From: Phocaeicola salanitronis DSM 18170
GTDB lineage: Bacteria > Bacteroidota > Bacteroidia > Bacteroidales > Bacteroidaceae
Length of the DNA: 64,000 nt
Assembly (NCBI RefSeq): GCF_000190575.1
Contig: NC_015164.1
Span: 3,553,501 to 3,617,500, forward strand
Reading direction: 5' to 3'
A program made the position numbers and the translations under genes. This document shows, piece by piece, positions 45,467 to 52,891 of this stretch; the first letter of the stretch is position 1; the number at the start of each line of letters is the position of its first letter. The notes under the pieces were generated by a model. It ran no database searches. It worked only from the letters and a program-made list of their open reading frames with translations, and was not told the origin of the DNA.

Positions 45467-45996
45467 TGAAACGGGTGTATTTGATTGGCTATATGGGCTC
45501 GGGCAAGACGACTTTGGGAAAAGCGTTCGCCCAAGCCGCGCATCTTCAATTCATCGATTTGGACTGGTATATCGAAGAGCGGATGCACAAGTCGATAAAA
45601 GACTTGTTTGCCGAGCGCGGGGAAGAAGGATTCCGCCAAGTGGAACGGAACATGCTGCATGAGGCAGGCGAGTTTGAGAATGTGGTGATAGCGGCAGGGG
45701 GCGGGACCCCTTGCTTTTTCGACAATATAGACTATATGAACCGGACGGGCGAAACCGTGTTCCTCAACGCTTCGTTCGAGGCGCTGTTCCGCCGGTTGAA
45801 AGTGGCGAAATCCAAGCGTCCGTTATTGTCCGGCAAGACCGATGAGGAACTGAAAGAAGTGATTCGGAACGGGCTGGCAGAACGCATGGCGTTTTATGGG
45901 AAAGCCAAACATTGGTTCCCGTCCGATTATTTGGAGAGCCGCGAACAGATAAGCGAGTCGGTGGAACAATTGAAGAAAATGTTGGAAGAAAGTTGA
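45463..45996 (+). CDS. aroK: Shikimate kinase
   Basis: This 177-residue kinase phosphorylates shikimate in aromatic amino-acid biosynthesis. The P-loop is GYMGSGKTT (near residue 10), with the shikimate-binding block FIDLDWYIEER and AAGGGTPCF. Length is usual. The start overlaps the topA stop by ATGA (4 bp), which suggests coupled translation. Confidence 0.96.
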   Translation: MMKRVYLIGYMGSGKTTLGKAFAQAAHLQFIDLDWYIEERMHKSIKDLFAERGEEGFRQVERNMLHEAGEFENVVIAAGGGTPCFFDNIDYMNRTGETVFLNASFEALFRRLKVAKSKRPLLSGKTDEELKEVIRNGLAERMAFYGKAKHWFPSDYLESREQISESVEQLKKMLEES

Positions 45997-46059
45997 CAAG
46001 TTATAGACGGAGGAATTAATAATTATAGTAAAACAAAATTGGTTTGCGAAAAAATCTTG

Positions 46060-46140
46060 ATGTATTGTCATCCTGAACGAACGTGAAGGATCTCGTGTAC
46101 ATCCACGTGGGCGCATCCGAGATGCTTCACTTCGTTACCA
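46060..46140. repeat. Interspersed TCATCCTGA...GAGATGCTTCAC repeat
   Basis: The pair TCATCCTGAACGAACGTGAA and GAGATGCTTCACTTCG is a known type of intergenic inverted repeat in many bacteria, often read as hairpin DNA. The gap 45997-46398 also holds a CTGTGTCT-type repeat near 46298 and a speA promoter near 46352. Confidence 0.65.
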
Positions 46141-46351
46141 ATGACGAATTTACAATTTGTCATAATCGAATGGATTTTCCGCAGGAAATAGGCACTCAGC
46201 ATGACAAATGATTTTTCGCAATTCATTTCTGATTGACTATATAATTAGCAATGGACAATTGGCAATAAACCATGCGGTACCGCAGTTGTCAATTAAAAAA
46301 GACTCTGTGTCTTTGTGCCTCTGTGTTCAATAAATTCACAAGGGTATCTGA

Positions 46352-46359
46352 TACCTTTG
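46352..46359 (+). promoter_or_regulatory. -7 box for speA
   Basis: The sequence TACCTTTG lies 39 bp upstream of the speA ATG. The -33 region is weak. Confidence 0.5.
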
Positions 46360-46398
46360 AATAAATAGATTTATAAACAAAGATTTTTATGTTGTGAA

Positions 46399-48291
46399 AT
46401 GAGAAAATGGCGTATTGAAGATTCAGAAGAACTCTACAACATTACGGGGTGGGGTGTTTCGTACTTTAGTATCAATGACAAAGGTCATGTAGTGGTGACT
46501 CCGCGTAAAAATGGAGTGGCGGTCGACTTGAAAGAACTGGTCGATGAACTGCAGCTCCGGGACGTGACGGCTCCCATGCTGGTGCGTTTTCCGGATATAT
46601 TGGACAACCGCATCGAGAAAATCTCCAATTGTTTCCAGCAGGCGGCGGAGGAATATGGCTACAACGCGCAGAACTTCATCATCTATCCCATCAAGGTGAA
46701 CCAGATGCGTCCGGTGGTAGAGGAAATCATCAGCCACGGGAAGAAGTTCAATCTGGGGCTGGAGGCAGGTTCGAAACCCGAATTGCATACCGTGATTGCC
46801 ATTAATACAGACTCCGATTCGCTAATCATCTGCAACGGGTACAAGGATGAAAGCTATATTGAGCTGGCTCTGCTGGCGCAGAAGATGGGCAAGCGCATCT
46901 TCCTGGTGGTAGAGAAGCAGAACGAGCTCCGGCTGATAGCCAAGATAGCCAAGCAGCTGAACGTGCGCCCCAATATCGGCATCCGCATCAAGCTGGCTTC
47001 TTCGGGAAGCGGGAAGTGGGAGGAGAGCGGAGGCGACGCCAGCAAGTTCGGCCTGACCTCCAGCGAGCTGCTCGAAGCGCTCGACTTCATCAAGGAAAAG
47101 AAAATGGAGGATTGCCTGAAGCTCATTCATTTCCATATCGGCAGCCAGGTGACTAAGATACGCCGCATCAAGACCGCCTTGCGCGAGGCTTCGCAATTCT
47201 ATGTGCAACTCTACAAGATGGGGTTCCCCGTAGAGTTCGTCGACATAGGCGGCGGATTGGGCGTGGACTACGACGGCACACGCTCTTCGAACAGCGAGAG
47301 CAGCGTGAACTATTCCATTCAGGAATATGTCAACGATTCCATTTCCATCATGGTGGATGCGAGCAACAAGAACGGCATCCCGCATCCCAATATCATCACC
47401 GAGAGCGGCCGCTCGCTCACGGCGCACCATTCGGTATTGATATTCGAAGTGCTCGAGACTGCTTCGCTTCCTTCGATGGACGAGGAGTTTGAAGTGGGTC
47501 CTGATGACCACGAGCTGGTGCATGAACTGTATGAAATCTGGGACAATCTGGGGCAAAGCCGGATGCTGGAGGCATGGCACGACGCGCAGCAGATACGCGA
47601 GGAAAGCCTCGACCTGTTCAGCCACGGCATCGTGGACCTGAAGACACGCGCGCAGATAGAGCGTATGTATTGGTCGGTGACCCGCGAAATCAATCAGATT
47701 GCCTCGGGCTTGAAACACGCTCCCGACGAGTTCCGGAACCTCGACAAGTTGCTTGCCGACAAGTATTTCTGCAATTTCTCGCTCTTCCAGTCGCTCCCCG
47801 ATTCGTGGGCGATAGACCAGATATTCCCCATTATGCCTATCCAGCGCTTGGACGAGCGTCCCGACCGTACGGCTACCTTGCAGGACATCACGTGCGATTC
47901 GGACGGGAAGATAGCCAACTTCGTGACTTCGCGCAATGTGGCGCACGATTTGCCGGTGCATTCCATCAAGTCGAAAGAATCTTATTATATCGGTGTGTTC
48001 CTGGTCGGGGCTTATCAGGAAATTCTGGGCGATATGCACAACTTGTTCGGAGACACGAACGCCGTCCATGTCAGCGTGAGCGACAAGGGGTATACCATTG
48101 ACCAGGTGATTGACGGGGAAACCGTGGCAGAGGTGCTCGATTACGTGCAATATAGTCCGAAGAAACTGGTGCGCACCCTTGAGACGTGGGTGACCAAGTC
48201 GGTGAAGGAGGGGAAGATTTCCTTGGAAGAAGGCAAGGAGTTCCTCGCCAACTACCGTTCGGGGCTGTATGGATATACGTATTTGGAATAA
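46399..48291 (+). CDS. speA: Biosynthetic arginine decarboxylase
   Basis: This 630-residue PLP enzyme makes agmatine from arginine, the first step of polyamine synthesis. Sequence is SpeA-like from the start (RIEDSEELYNITGWGV). The PLP lysine is Lys99 in YPIKVNQ. Substrate and cofactor blocks LGLEAGSKPEL, HFHIGSQVTKIRRIK and GGGLGVDYDGTRSS are intact. Length fits the family. It lies upstream of argB but is separated from it by repeats and MITE copy 3. Confidence 0.97.
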   Translation: MRKWRIEDSEELYNITGWGVSYFSINDKGHVVVTPRKNGVAVDLKELVDELQLRDVTAPMLVRFPDILDNRIEKISNCFQQAAEEYGYNAQNFIIYPIKVNQMRPVVEEIISHGKKFNLGLEAGSKPELHTVIAINTDSDSLIICNGYKDESYIELALLAQKMGKRIFLVVEKQNELRLIAKIAKQLNVRPNIGIRIKLASSGSGKWEESGGDASKFGLTSSELLEALDFIKEKKMEDCLKLIHFHIGSQVTKIRRIKTALREASQFYVQLYKMGFPVEFVDIGGGLGVDYDGTRSSNSESSVNYSIQEYVNDSISIMVDASNKNGIPHPNIITESGRSLTAHHSVLIFEVLETASLPSMDEEFEVGPDDHELVHELYEIWDNLGQSRMLEAWHDAQQIREESLDLFSHGIVDLKTRAQIERMYWSVTREINQIASGLKHAPDEFRNLDKLLADKYFCNFSLFQSLPDSWAIDQIFPIMPIQRLDERPDRTATLQDITCDSDGKIANFVTSRNVAHDLPVHSIKSKESYYIGVFLVGAYQEILGDMHNLFGDTNAVHVSVSDKGYTIDQVIDGETVAEVLDYVQYSPKKLVRTLETWVTKSVKEGKISLEEGKEFLANYRSGLYGYTYLE

Positions 48292-48344
48292 GTGACTTAA
48301 AATCGAACGCAGAGACGCAAAGATGCGGAGTGATTATTTAATTT

Positions 48345-48419
48345 GAATATCCGCAAACATTCCATGTAGGGGCGTATCGCATACGCCCCTACAGTCAATT
48401 AGGTAAAATGCGGATATTC
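48345..48419. repeat. Nested inverted repeats around TGTAGGGGCGTAT hairpin
   Basis: The inner stem TGTAGGGGCGTAT-cgc-ATACGCCCCTACA (48365-48393) is perfect. It lies inside an outer pair, GAATATCCGCA (48345-48355) and TGCGGATATTC (48409-48419). A relative lies at 12079-12160. Confidence 0.85.
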
Positions 48420-48490
48420 ATTTTATTTAAAAGAGGCAAAATGCACGGAGCCAAACGCCACGTTTTGCGTTCTTTGCTCTCTTAAAAAAT

Positions 48491-48684
48491 AGAAGCTGTT
48501 TTGAATTTATCGTGCGATGATTTGGGATGAGTTTTTGAGGCATTTCCGCTTCTGTGATGAGGAAGATAGCGGGCTATCTGACGAAGAACAGGAGCGGAAA
48601 GGACCAAAAAATCGCCCAAAGCACACACGAAAACGGATACATCAAGCCAAGAAAAACTTTTTGGAGAAATTCAAAACAGCTTCT
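48491..48684 (+). mobile_element. MITE-like element, copy 3 (194 bp)
   Basis: It has the same terminal repeats (AGAAGCTGTTTTGAATTT and complement) and orientation as copies 1 and 2, one base shorter. It lies 55 bp before argB. The right end and the bases that follow (TAAACTTTG) resemble a -7 box with one extra base, so the insertion may affect argB transcription. Confidence 0.85.
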
Positions 48685-48739
48685 AAACTTTGCGCTTTTG
48701 TGTCTCTGCGTTCGTTTTTTCACAAAACAACATTAGCTT

Positions 48740-49513
48740 ATGAAAGAAAAACTGACTATCATTAAAGTGGGAGGGAAGATTGTAGAAGAAGCCGGTACGC
48801 TCGACCAGCTTCTGGACGACTTCTCCGCATTGCCCGGCAATAAACTTCTGGTGCATGGGGGCGGGCGTTCCGCTACCCGTATCGCGGCTCAGCTGGGTAT
48901 CGAAAGCAAGATGGTGAACGGACGGCGCATCACCGATGCCGAAACCTTGAAAGTGGTGACCATGGTGTACGGCGGCCTGGTCAACAAGAACATTGTGGCA
49001 GGACTGCAGGCTAAGGGCGTAAACGCCATCGGGTTGACGGGTGCCGATATGGATGTCATCCGTTCGGTGAAGCGTCCGGTAAAAGAGATTGATTATGGCT
49101 TTGTGGGTGATGTAGAGCGGGTGGATGCCGGTGCGCTGGCAGCCCTTATCCAAAGAGGAGTGGTGCCGGTGATGGCTCCGCTTACCCATGACGGGCAGGG
49201 GCATATCCTCAATACCAATGCCGATACCATAGCGGGCGAAACCGCCAAAGCCCTGGCCCGTCTGTTCGATGTGACTTTGGTCTTTTGTTTCGAGAAGAAA
49301 GGCGTATTGAGCGACGAGAACGATGACGAGAGTGTCATTCCTGTGCTTACGCCTGACTTGTTTAAGCAATATGTGGCGGAAGGCATCATCAAGGAAGGGA
49401 TGATTCCGAAGTTGGAAAATTCTTTTTCCGCTATCGATGCGGGAGTGAGCCAGGTGGTAATCACCTCAGCATCAGCCATTGGTACGGAAGCTGGCACGAT
49501 AATCAAAAAATAA
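48740..49513 (+). CDS. argB: Acetylglutamate kinase (or succinylglutamate kinase)
   Basis: This 257-residue amino-acid kinase phosphorylates N-acylglutamate in arginine biosynthesis. Motifs: IIKVGGKIVEE, LLVHGGGRSATRIAAQLG, NADTIAGETAKALA and VITSASAIGTEAGT. In Bacteroides the arginine route is reported to use N-succinyl intermediates, so the true substrate may be succinylglutamate; that cannot be told from this gene alone. Confidence 0.94.
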   Translation: MKEKLTIIKVGGKIVEEAGTLDQLLDDFSALPGNKLLVHGGGRSATRIAAQLGIESKMVNGRRITDAETLKVVTMVYGGLVNKNIVAGLQAKGVNAIGLTGADMDVIRSVKRPVKEIDYGFVGDVERVDAGALAALIQRGVVPVMAPLTHDGQGHILNTNADTIAGETAKALARLFDVTLVFCFEKKGVLSDENDDESVIPVLTPDLFKQYVAEGIIKEGMIPKLENSFSAIDAGVSQVVITSASAIGTEAGTIIKK

Positions 49514-49521
49514 TTCAAAAA

Positions 49522-49565
49522 AAAATAGCGGGTGAGTGTAACTTTTCAGCCACTCACCCGTCATC
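49522..49565. other. Stem-loop between argB and the ECF sigma gene
   Basis: CGGGTGAGTG pairs with CACTCACCCG, with an A tract on its left side. Because the T tract is on the minus strand only, it is not a good terminator for argB, though it may still weaken read-through into the sigma gene. Confidence 0.6.
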
Positions 49566-49578
49566 CTTATAGAAAGCA

Positions 49579-50088
49579 ATGCAAGAAATCAGTTTTCGAG
49601 ACGATATCCTGCCCTTGAAAGACAAGCTTTTCAGGCTGGCTCTCCGCATCACCTTCGACCGTGCGGAAGCGGAGGATATTGTTCAAGATACACTGATTCG
49701 GGTATGGGACAAGCGGGAAGAATGGAGCCAGATGGATTCGGTAGAAGCTTATTGCCTTACGGTAGCGCGCAATTTAGCGATTGACCGGAGCCAGAAGAAG
49801 GAAGCGCAAAACGTGGAGTTGACACCCGAGACACAGGAAATGCCCGATGCATTGGTGCCTGACCGGCAAATGGAGCAGAGCGAGCAATTATCAATCGTAC
49901 ACCGGTTGATAAATGGGCTTCCCGAAAAGCAGCGTTCCATTATTCAGCTTCGCGATATCGAAGGCAAGAGTTATAAAGAGATAGCCGAGATACTCCAGCT
50001 GACAGAAGAACAAGTAAAAGTCAATTTGTTCAGGGCAAGGCAACGGATAAAGACGAAATATAACGAGATAAACAATTATGGATTATAA
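49579..50088 (+). CDS. ECF-type RNA polymerase sigma factor
   Basis: This 169-residue protein has sigma-70 region 2 (RAEAEDIVQDTLIRVWDKREEW, about 28-50) and region 4 (LPEKQRSIIQLRDIEGKSYKEIAEILQLTEEQVKVNLFRARQRIK minus splits, about 113-158), with no region 1.1 or 3. It overlaps the following membrane protein gene by 11 bp; such pairs usually are a sigma factor and its anti-sigma. The inducing signal is unknown. Confidence 0.93.
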   Translation: MQEISFRDDILPLKDKLFRLALRITFDRAEAEDIVQDTLIRVWDKREEWSQMDSVEAYCLTVARNLAIDRSQKKEAQNVELTPETQEMPDALVPDRQMEQSEQLSIVHRLINGLPEKQRSIIQLRDIEGKSYKEIAEILQLTEEQVKVNLFRARQRIKTKYNEINNYGL

Positions 50089-50545
50089 GTATATTGAACA
50101 GTTGTTGGATAAGTATTGGAATTGTGAAACCTCGCTTGAAGAGGAACAAATCCTGCGCTGCTTCTTCCGTCAGGCAGAAGTTCCGGTTCATCTGTTGCGC
50201 TACAAGTCCTTATTTGCTTATCAAGATGCGGCGAGGATGCCAAAACTGGGAGAAGATTTCGACGAACGTGTGCTTGCCGAAATAGAGCGTCCCGTAGTAA
50301 AGGCGAAACGCTTGACGTGGCGTATGCGGATGATGCCGTTGTTCAAGGCAGCTGCTGTAATGGCTTTCCTTTTTACGGTAGGAGGGGTAGTGAAGCACTC
50401 GGCGGACGGCGGGCGAAGCAGTATTATTTACGTTTACGACCAGTTCGAACATGAGATGCAAGACCCGCAGGTGGCGTATAAGCCCGATTCGGTAAAGGCG
50501 CCCATAGAGAATGTTCCGGAAAAGGACGTGAGAAATAAACAGTGA
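50078..50545 (+). CDS. Probable anti-sigma/membrane protein partner of the ECF factor
   Basis: This 155-residue protein has one membrane segment (PLFKAAAVMAFLFTVGGVV, about 88-106), with about 85 cytoplasmic residues before it and 50 periplasmic after. The first half, with LDKYWNCETSLEEEQILRCFF, resembles short Bacteroidetes proteins encoded with ECF factors. It is a candidate anti-sigma by position and topology; there is no FecR domain. A terminator lies about 108 bp after the stop. Confidence 0.7.
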   Translation: MDYKYIEQLLDKYWNCETSLEEEQILRCFFRQAEVPVHLLRYKSLFAYQDAARMPKLGEDFDERVLAEIERPVVKAKRLTWRMRMMPLFKAAAVMAFLFTVGGVVKHSADGGRSSIIYVYDQFEHEMQDPQVAYKPDSVKAPIENVPEKDVRNKQ

Positions 50546-50652
50546 CATTTTCATTTGCTTTTAAATATATATTAGTTAGTGCTTATTAGAAAAATCATTG
50601 ATGAGGCTGTGAAGTTTCAATTCTCTCAAATTAAAATTACTAACTCAATATT

Positions 50653-50698
50653 GAAGAAAGAATTACCGCGTGAGCAGTGATTCTTTCTTCTTTTTTTA
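50653..50698 (+). terminator. Intrinsic terminator after the ECF operon
   Basis: GAAGAAAGAAT (50653-50663) pairs with ATTCTTTCTTC (50680-50690), followed by eight T residues. Because it ends 17 bp before the next ATG, the metallopeptidase promoter must be very close or this hairpin may be an attenuator; TATCTTCG at 50699-50706 is a weak -7 candidate. Confidence 0.85.
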
Positions 50699-50714
50699 TA
50701 TCTTCGCCGGCGTT

Positions 50715-51422
50715 ATGATGGCGAAGAAACAAATTGTAAGTGATGCCGATTTCGGGCAGATATTCATCGTGACCCGCCGTACGGTGCGCAACGTCACGAT
50801 GCGGATGAAAGAAGACGGGCTGCATGTCACCACGCCTCCTTTTCGGAGCGTGAAAGCGTTGCTCGACGTAATCCGCCCTTTCCGTGAACGCTTGCTGAAG
50901 TTGAAGGCAGACGTGTCTCCCAAGCCTTTCGATTGGGATTATAGGCTGGAGGCGGAGTGCTTCCGGTTGTGGCTCGAACCCAGCCGGCTGAAGCATTTCA
51001 CCGTGCGCTCTGCCGAAGAGGGAGTAAAGATTTGTTGTCCCGAAGATACTGACTTTTCAGACAAACGGGTACAGACGTTGGTGCGGAATGCCATAGCCCG
51101 TGCCTTGAAGAAACGGGCGGAAGAGTATCTGCCTCCGTTGGTGGCATGTTGGGCAGAACGGTACGGATTGTCGTATCGGACGGTGAAGATTACCAAGGCA
51201 CGCTCCCGGTGGGGAAGTTGCTCATCGGAACGTCATATCAGCCTGTCGTATTACCTGATGCTGCTCCCGGCGCATCTGATGGATTACGTGGTATTGCACG
51301 AGCTGGCACACACCCGTGAGATGAACCACGGTCCCCGCTTCTGGGAGTTGCTCGACCGGATGACGGAAGGGCGTGCGCTGGCATTGCGCAAGGAGTTGCG
51401 TGCATACCGTCCGGTGTTTTGA
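50715..51422 (+). CDS. M48-like metallopeptidase, YgjP/DUF45 type
   Basis: This 235-residue cytoplasmic protein ends in a zinc-peptidase motif, HELAHTREMNHGPRFW (His195, Glu196, His199 and third His205), and a preceding TKARSRWGSCSSERHISLSYYLMLLP block. These define the DUF45/WLM group that includes E. coli YgjP. A role in protein cleavage is inferred; no partner is known. The start at 50715 is used instead of an in-frame ATG at 50670 that overlaps the terminator. Confidence 0.88.
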   Translation: MMAKKQIVSDADFGQIFIVTRRTVRNVTMRMKEDGLHVTTPPFRSVKALLDVIRPFRERLLKLKADVSPKPFDWDYRLEAECFRLWLEPSRLKHFTVRSAEEGVKICCPEDTDFSDKRVQTLVRNAIARALKKRAEEYLPPLVACWAERYGLSYRTVKITKARSRWGSCSSERHISLSYYLMLLPAHLMDYVVLHELAHTREMNHGPRFWELLDRMTEGRALALRKELRAYRPVF

Positions 51423-51505
51423 GCCTGTTGTGCCTTGCTGTTGATGTATGTCAAAAAATGCGTATGCTTTGTGTTCCCAGCCGTTTATGTTTGATGAATT
51501 TCCTT

Positions 51506-51513
51506 TACCTTTG
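51506..51513 (+). promoter_or_regulatory. -7 box for the MFS gene
   Basis: TACCTTTG followed by CA, 95 bp before the ATG at 51609. The resulting leader would carry the perfect 20-bp hairpin at 51531-51583. Confidence 0.55.
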
Positions 51514-51530
51514 CATCCGTTTTGAATATT

Positions 51531-51583
51531 CACCACAGATTACACAGATTAAATCAATTATAAAATCTGTGTAATCTGTGGTG
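51531..51583 (+). repeat. Perfect 20-bp stem in the MFS leader
   Basis: CACCACAGATTACACAGATT and its complement (51564-51583) form a 20-bp stem with a 13-base loop. The same sequence family appears around 52858, 55313 and 56330. As it lies downstream of the promoter it should be in the mRNA, where it could block or guide translation or stability. Confidence 0.85.
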
Positions 51584-51608
51584 GAAAAACACAATCAGGA
51601 TAATCTGT

Positions 51609-52769
51609 ATGAAGAAAAGTTTGATGGCATTGGCTTCCGGCACGCTGGGCTTAGGAATTGCCGAGTTTGTAATGATGGGCATTCTGCCCAATGTGGCCCA
51701 TGATTTGGGCATTTCTATCCCGCAGGCAGGGCACTTTATTTCGGCATACGCCATTGGGGTGTGCGTAGGTGCTCCGTTGACCGTAGTGGTGGCACGTACC
51801 CGTCCGTTGAAGCAGATATTGTTGGGACTGGCGATGATTTACATCGTAGGGAATCTGTTCGCTTCGATGTCGGTGAATTATTGGATGTTGCTCCTGATGC
51901 GCTTCGTTTCGGGATTGCCTCACGGGGCATTCTTCGGCGTAGGTTCCATCGTGGCGGAACGGGTGGCGGATAAAGGAAAAGCTTCGCAGGCGGTAGCGTT
52001 GATGATAGCGGGGATGACCATTGCCAACCTCTTCGGGGTTCCTTTCGGCACGTTGTTGAGTAACCTGTTTTCGTGGCGCTTTCCTTTCGTGTTCAATGCC
52101 CTTTGGGGAGTCTTGATATTCTATCTGATTTGGCGGTGGATTCCGTATATGCCCGCTCTGCCCGACGTGGGATTGAAAGGTCAGTTCCGTTTTCTGAAGC
52201 GGCTGGCTCCGTGGCTGATTATCCTGACTACAATGTTCGGCAACGGGGGCATCTTCTGCTGGTTCAGCTATGTCACGCCGCAGATGATTCACGAAGCAGG
52301 TTTCTCGCCCCATTCGATGACCGCCGTGATGATGCTTGCCGGATTGGGCATGACCATCGGTAATCTGGTGGGAGGCAAGTGCGGCGACCTTTACGGGCTG
52401 GCTCCGGTAATCCGTGTCACGCAGATGGTGATGGTATTGTCATTGCTGGGCATCTTCTTCTTTACCCGCAATCCGTACCTGTCCGTCATCCTGATGTTTG
52501 TCTGCACGGCTTGCCTCTTTGCGGTCTCTCCTCCCCAGCAATTATTGCTTTTGCAGAACTCGCGCGGCTCTGAGATGATGGGAGCGGCGTGTGTGCAGAT
52601 CGCTTTTAACCTGGGCAATGCCGTGGGTGCCTATCTGGGCGGATTGCCGATAGACGCCGGTATGGGGTACCGTTATCCGTCGCTGGTAGGTGTCTTCATC
52701 GTGCTTCTGGGGCTGGTTTGTATCTCGATTTACGTGAAACGCGCTAAAAACTCATCACAGCTTGCATAG
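51609..52769 (+). CDS. MFS transporter, AraJ/DHA1-like
   Basis: This 386-residue protein has 12 predicted membrane helices. The family signature AVGVCVGAPLTVVVARTRPLKQIL, close to the GxxxDRxGRR loop in position, and the MRFVSGLPHGAFFGVGSIVAERV block are like AraJ/sugar efflux transporters. Substrate is unknown. The convergent ABC operon ends 122 bp away. Confidence 0.88.
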   Translation: MKKSLMALASGTLGLGIAEFVMMGILPNVAHDLGISIPQAGHFISAYAIGVCVGAPLTVVVARTRPLKQILLGLAMIYIVGNLFASMSVNYWMLLLMRFVSGLPHGAFFGVGSIVAERVADKGKASQAVALMIAGMTIANLFGVPFGTLLSNLFSWRFPFVFNALWGVLIFYLIWRWIPYMPALPDVGLKGQFRFLKRLAPWLIILTTMFGNGGIFCWFSYVTPQMIHEAGFSPHSMTAVMMLAGLGMTIGNLVGGKCGDLYGLAPVIRVTQMVMVLSLLGIFFFTRNPYLSVILMFVCTACLFAVSPPQQLLLLQNSRGSEMMGAACVQIAFNLGNAVGAYLGGLPIDAGMGYRYPSLVGVFIVLLGLVCISIYVKRAKNSSQLA

Positions 52770-52780
52770 ATTTTTATATT

Positions 52781-52848
52781 GAACGCAGAGACACGAAGGC
52801 ACAGAGAATAATCAAAATTAAACTCTGTGCTTTCGTGTCTCTGTGTTT
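52781..52848. repeat. Inverted repeat between the MFS gene and ABC operon, possible bidirectional terminator
   Basis: Arms at 52781-52806 and 52823-52848 match at 23 of 26 positions (CGCAGAGACACGAAGGCACA and complement). It lies between convergent genes. Same interspersed family as near 26845 and 36799. Confidence 0.75.
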
Positions 52849-52891
52849 TTATTTTAATAATCCGTGTAATCTGTGGTGATTAAAATAACAT

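Noticed and set aside
46822..48150. 442-codon open frame opposite speA
   Set aside because: Antisense to a well-supported gene with no domain of its own.
48517..48765. Small open frame inside MITE copy 3, shared by all copies
   Set aside because: Frame conservation is explained by near-identical copies; start and end vary with the flank. Kept only as a note.
49522..49565. argB terminator
   Set aside because: The hairpin is strong, but its T tract is on the minus strand, so it does not end argB.
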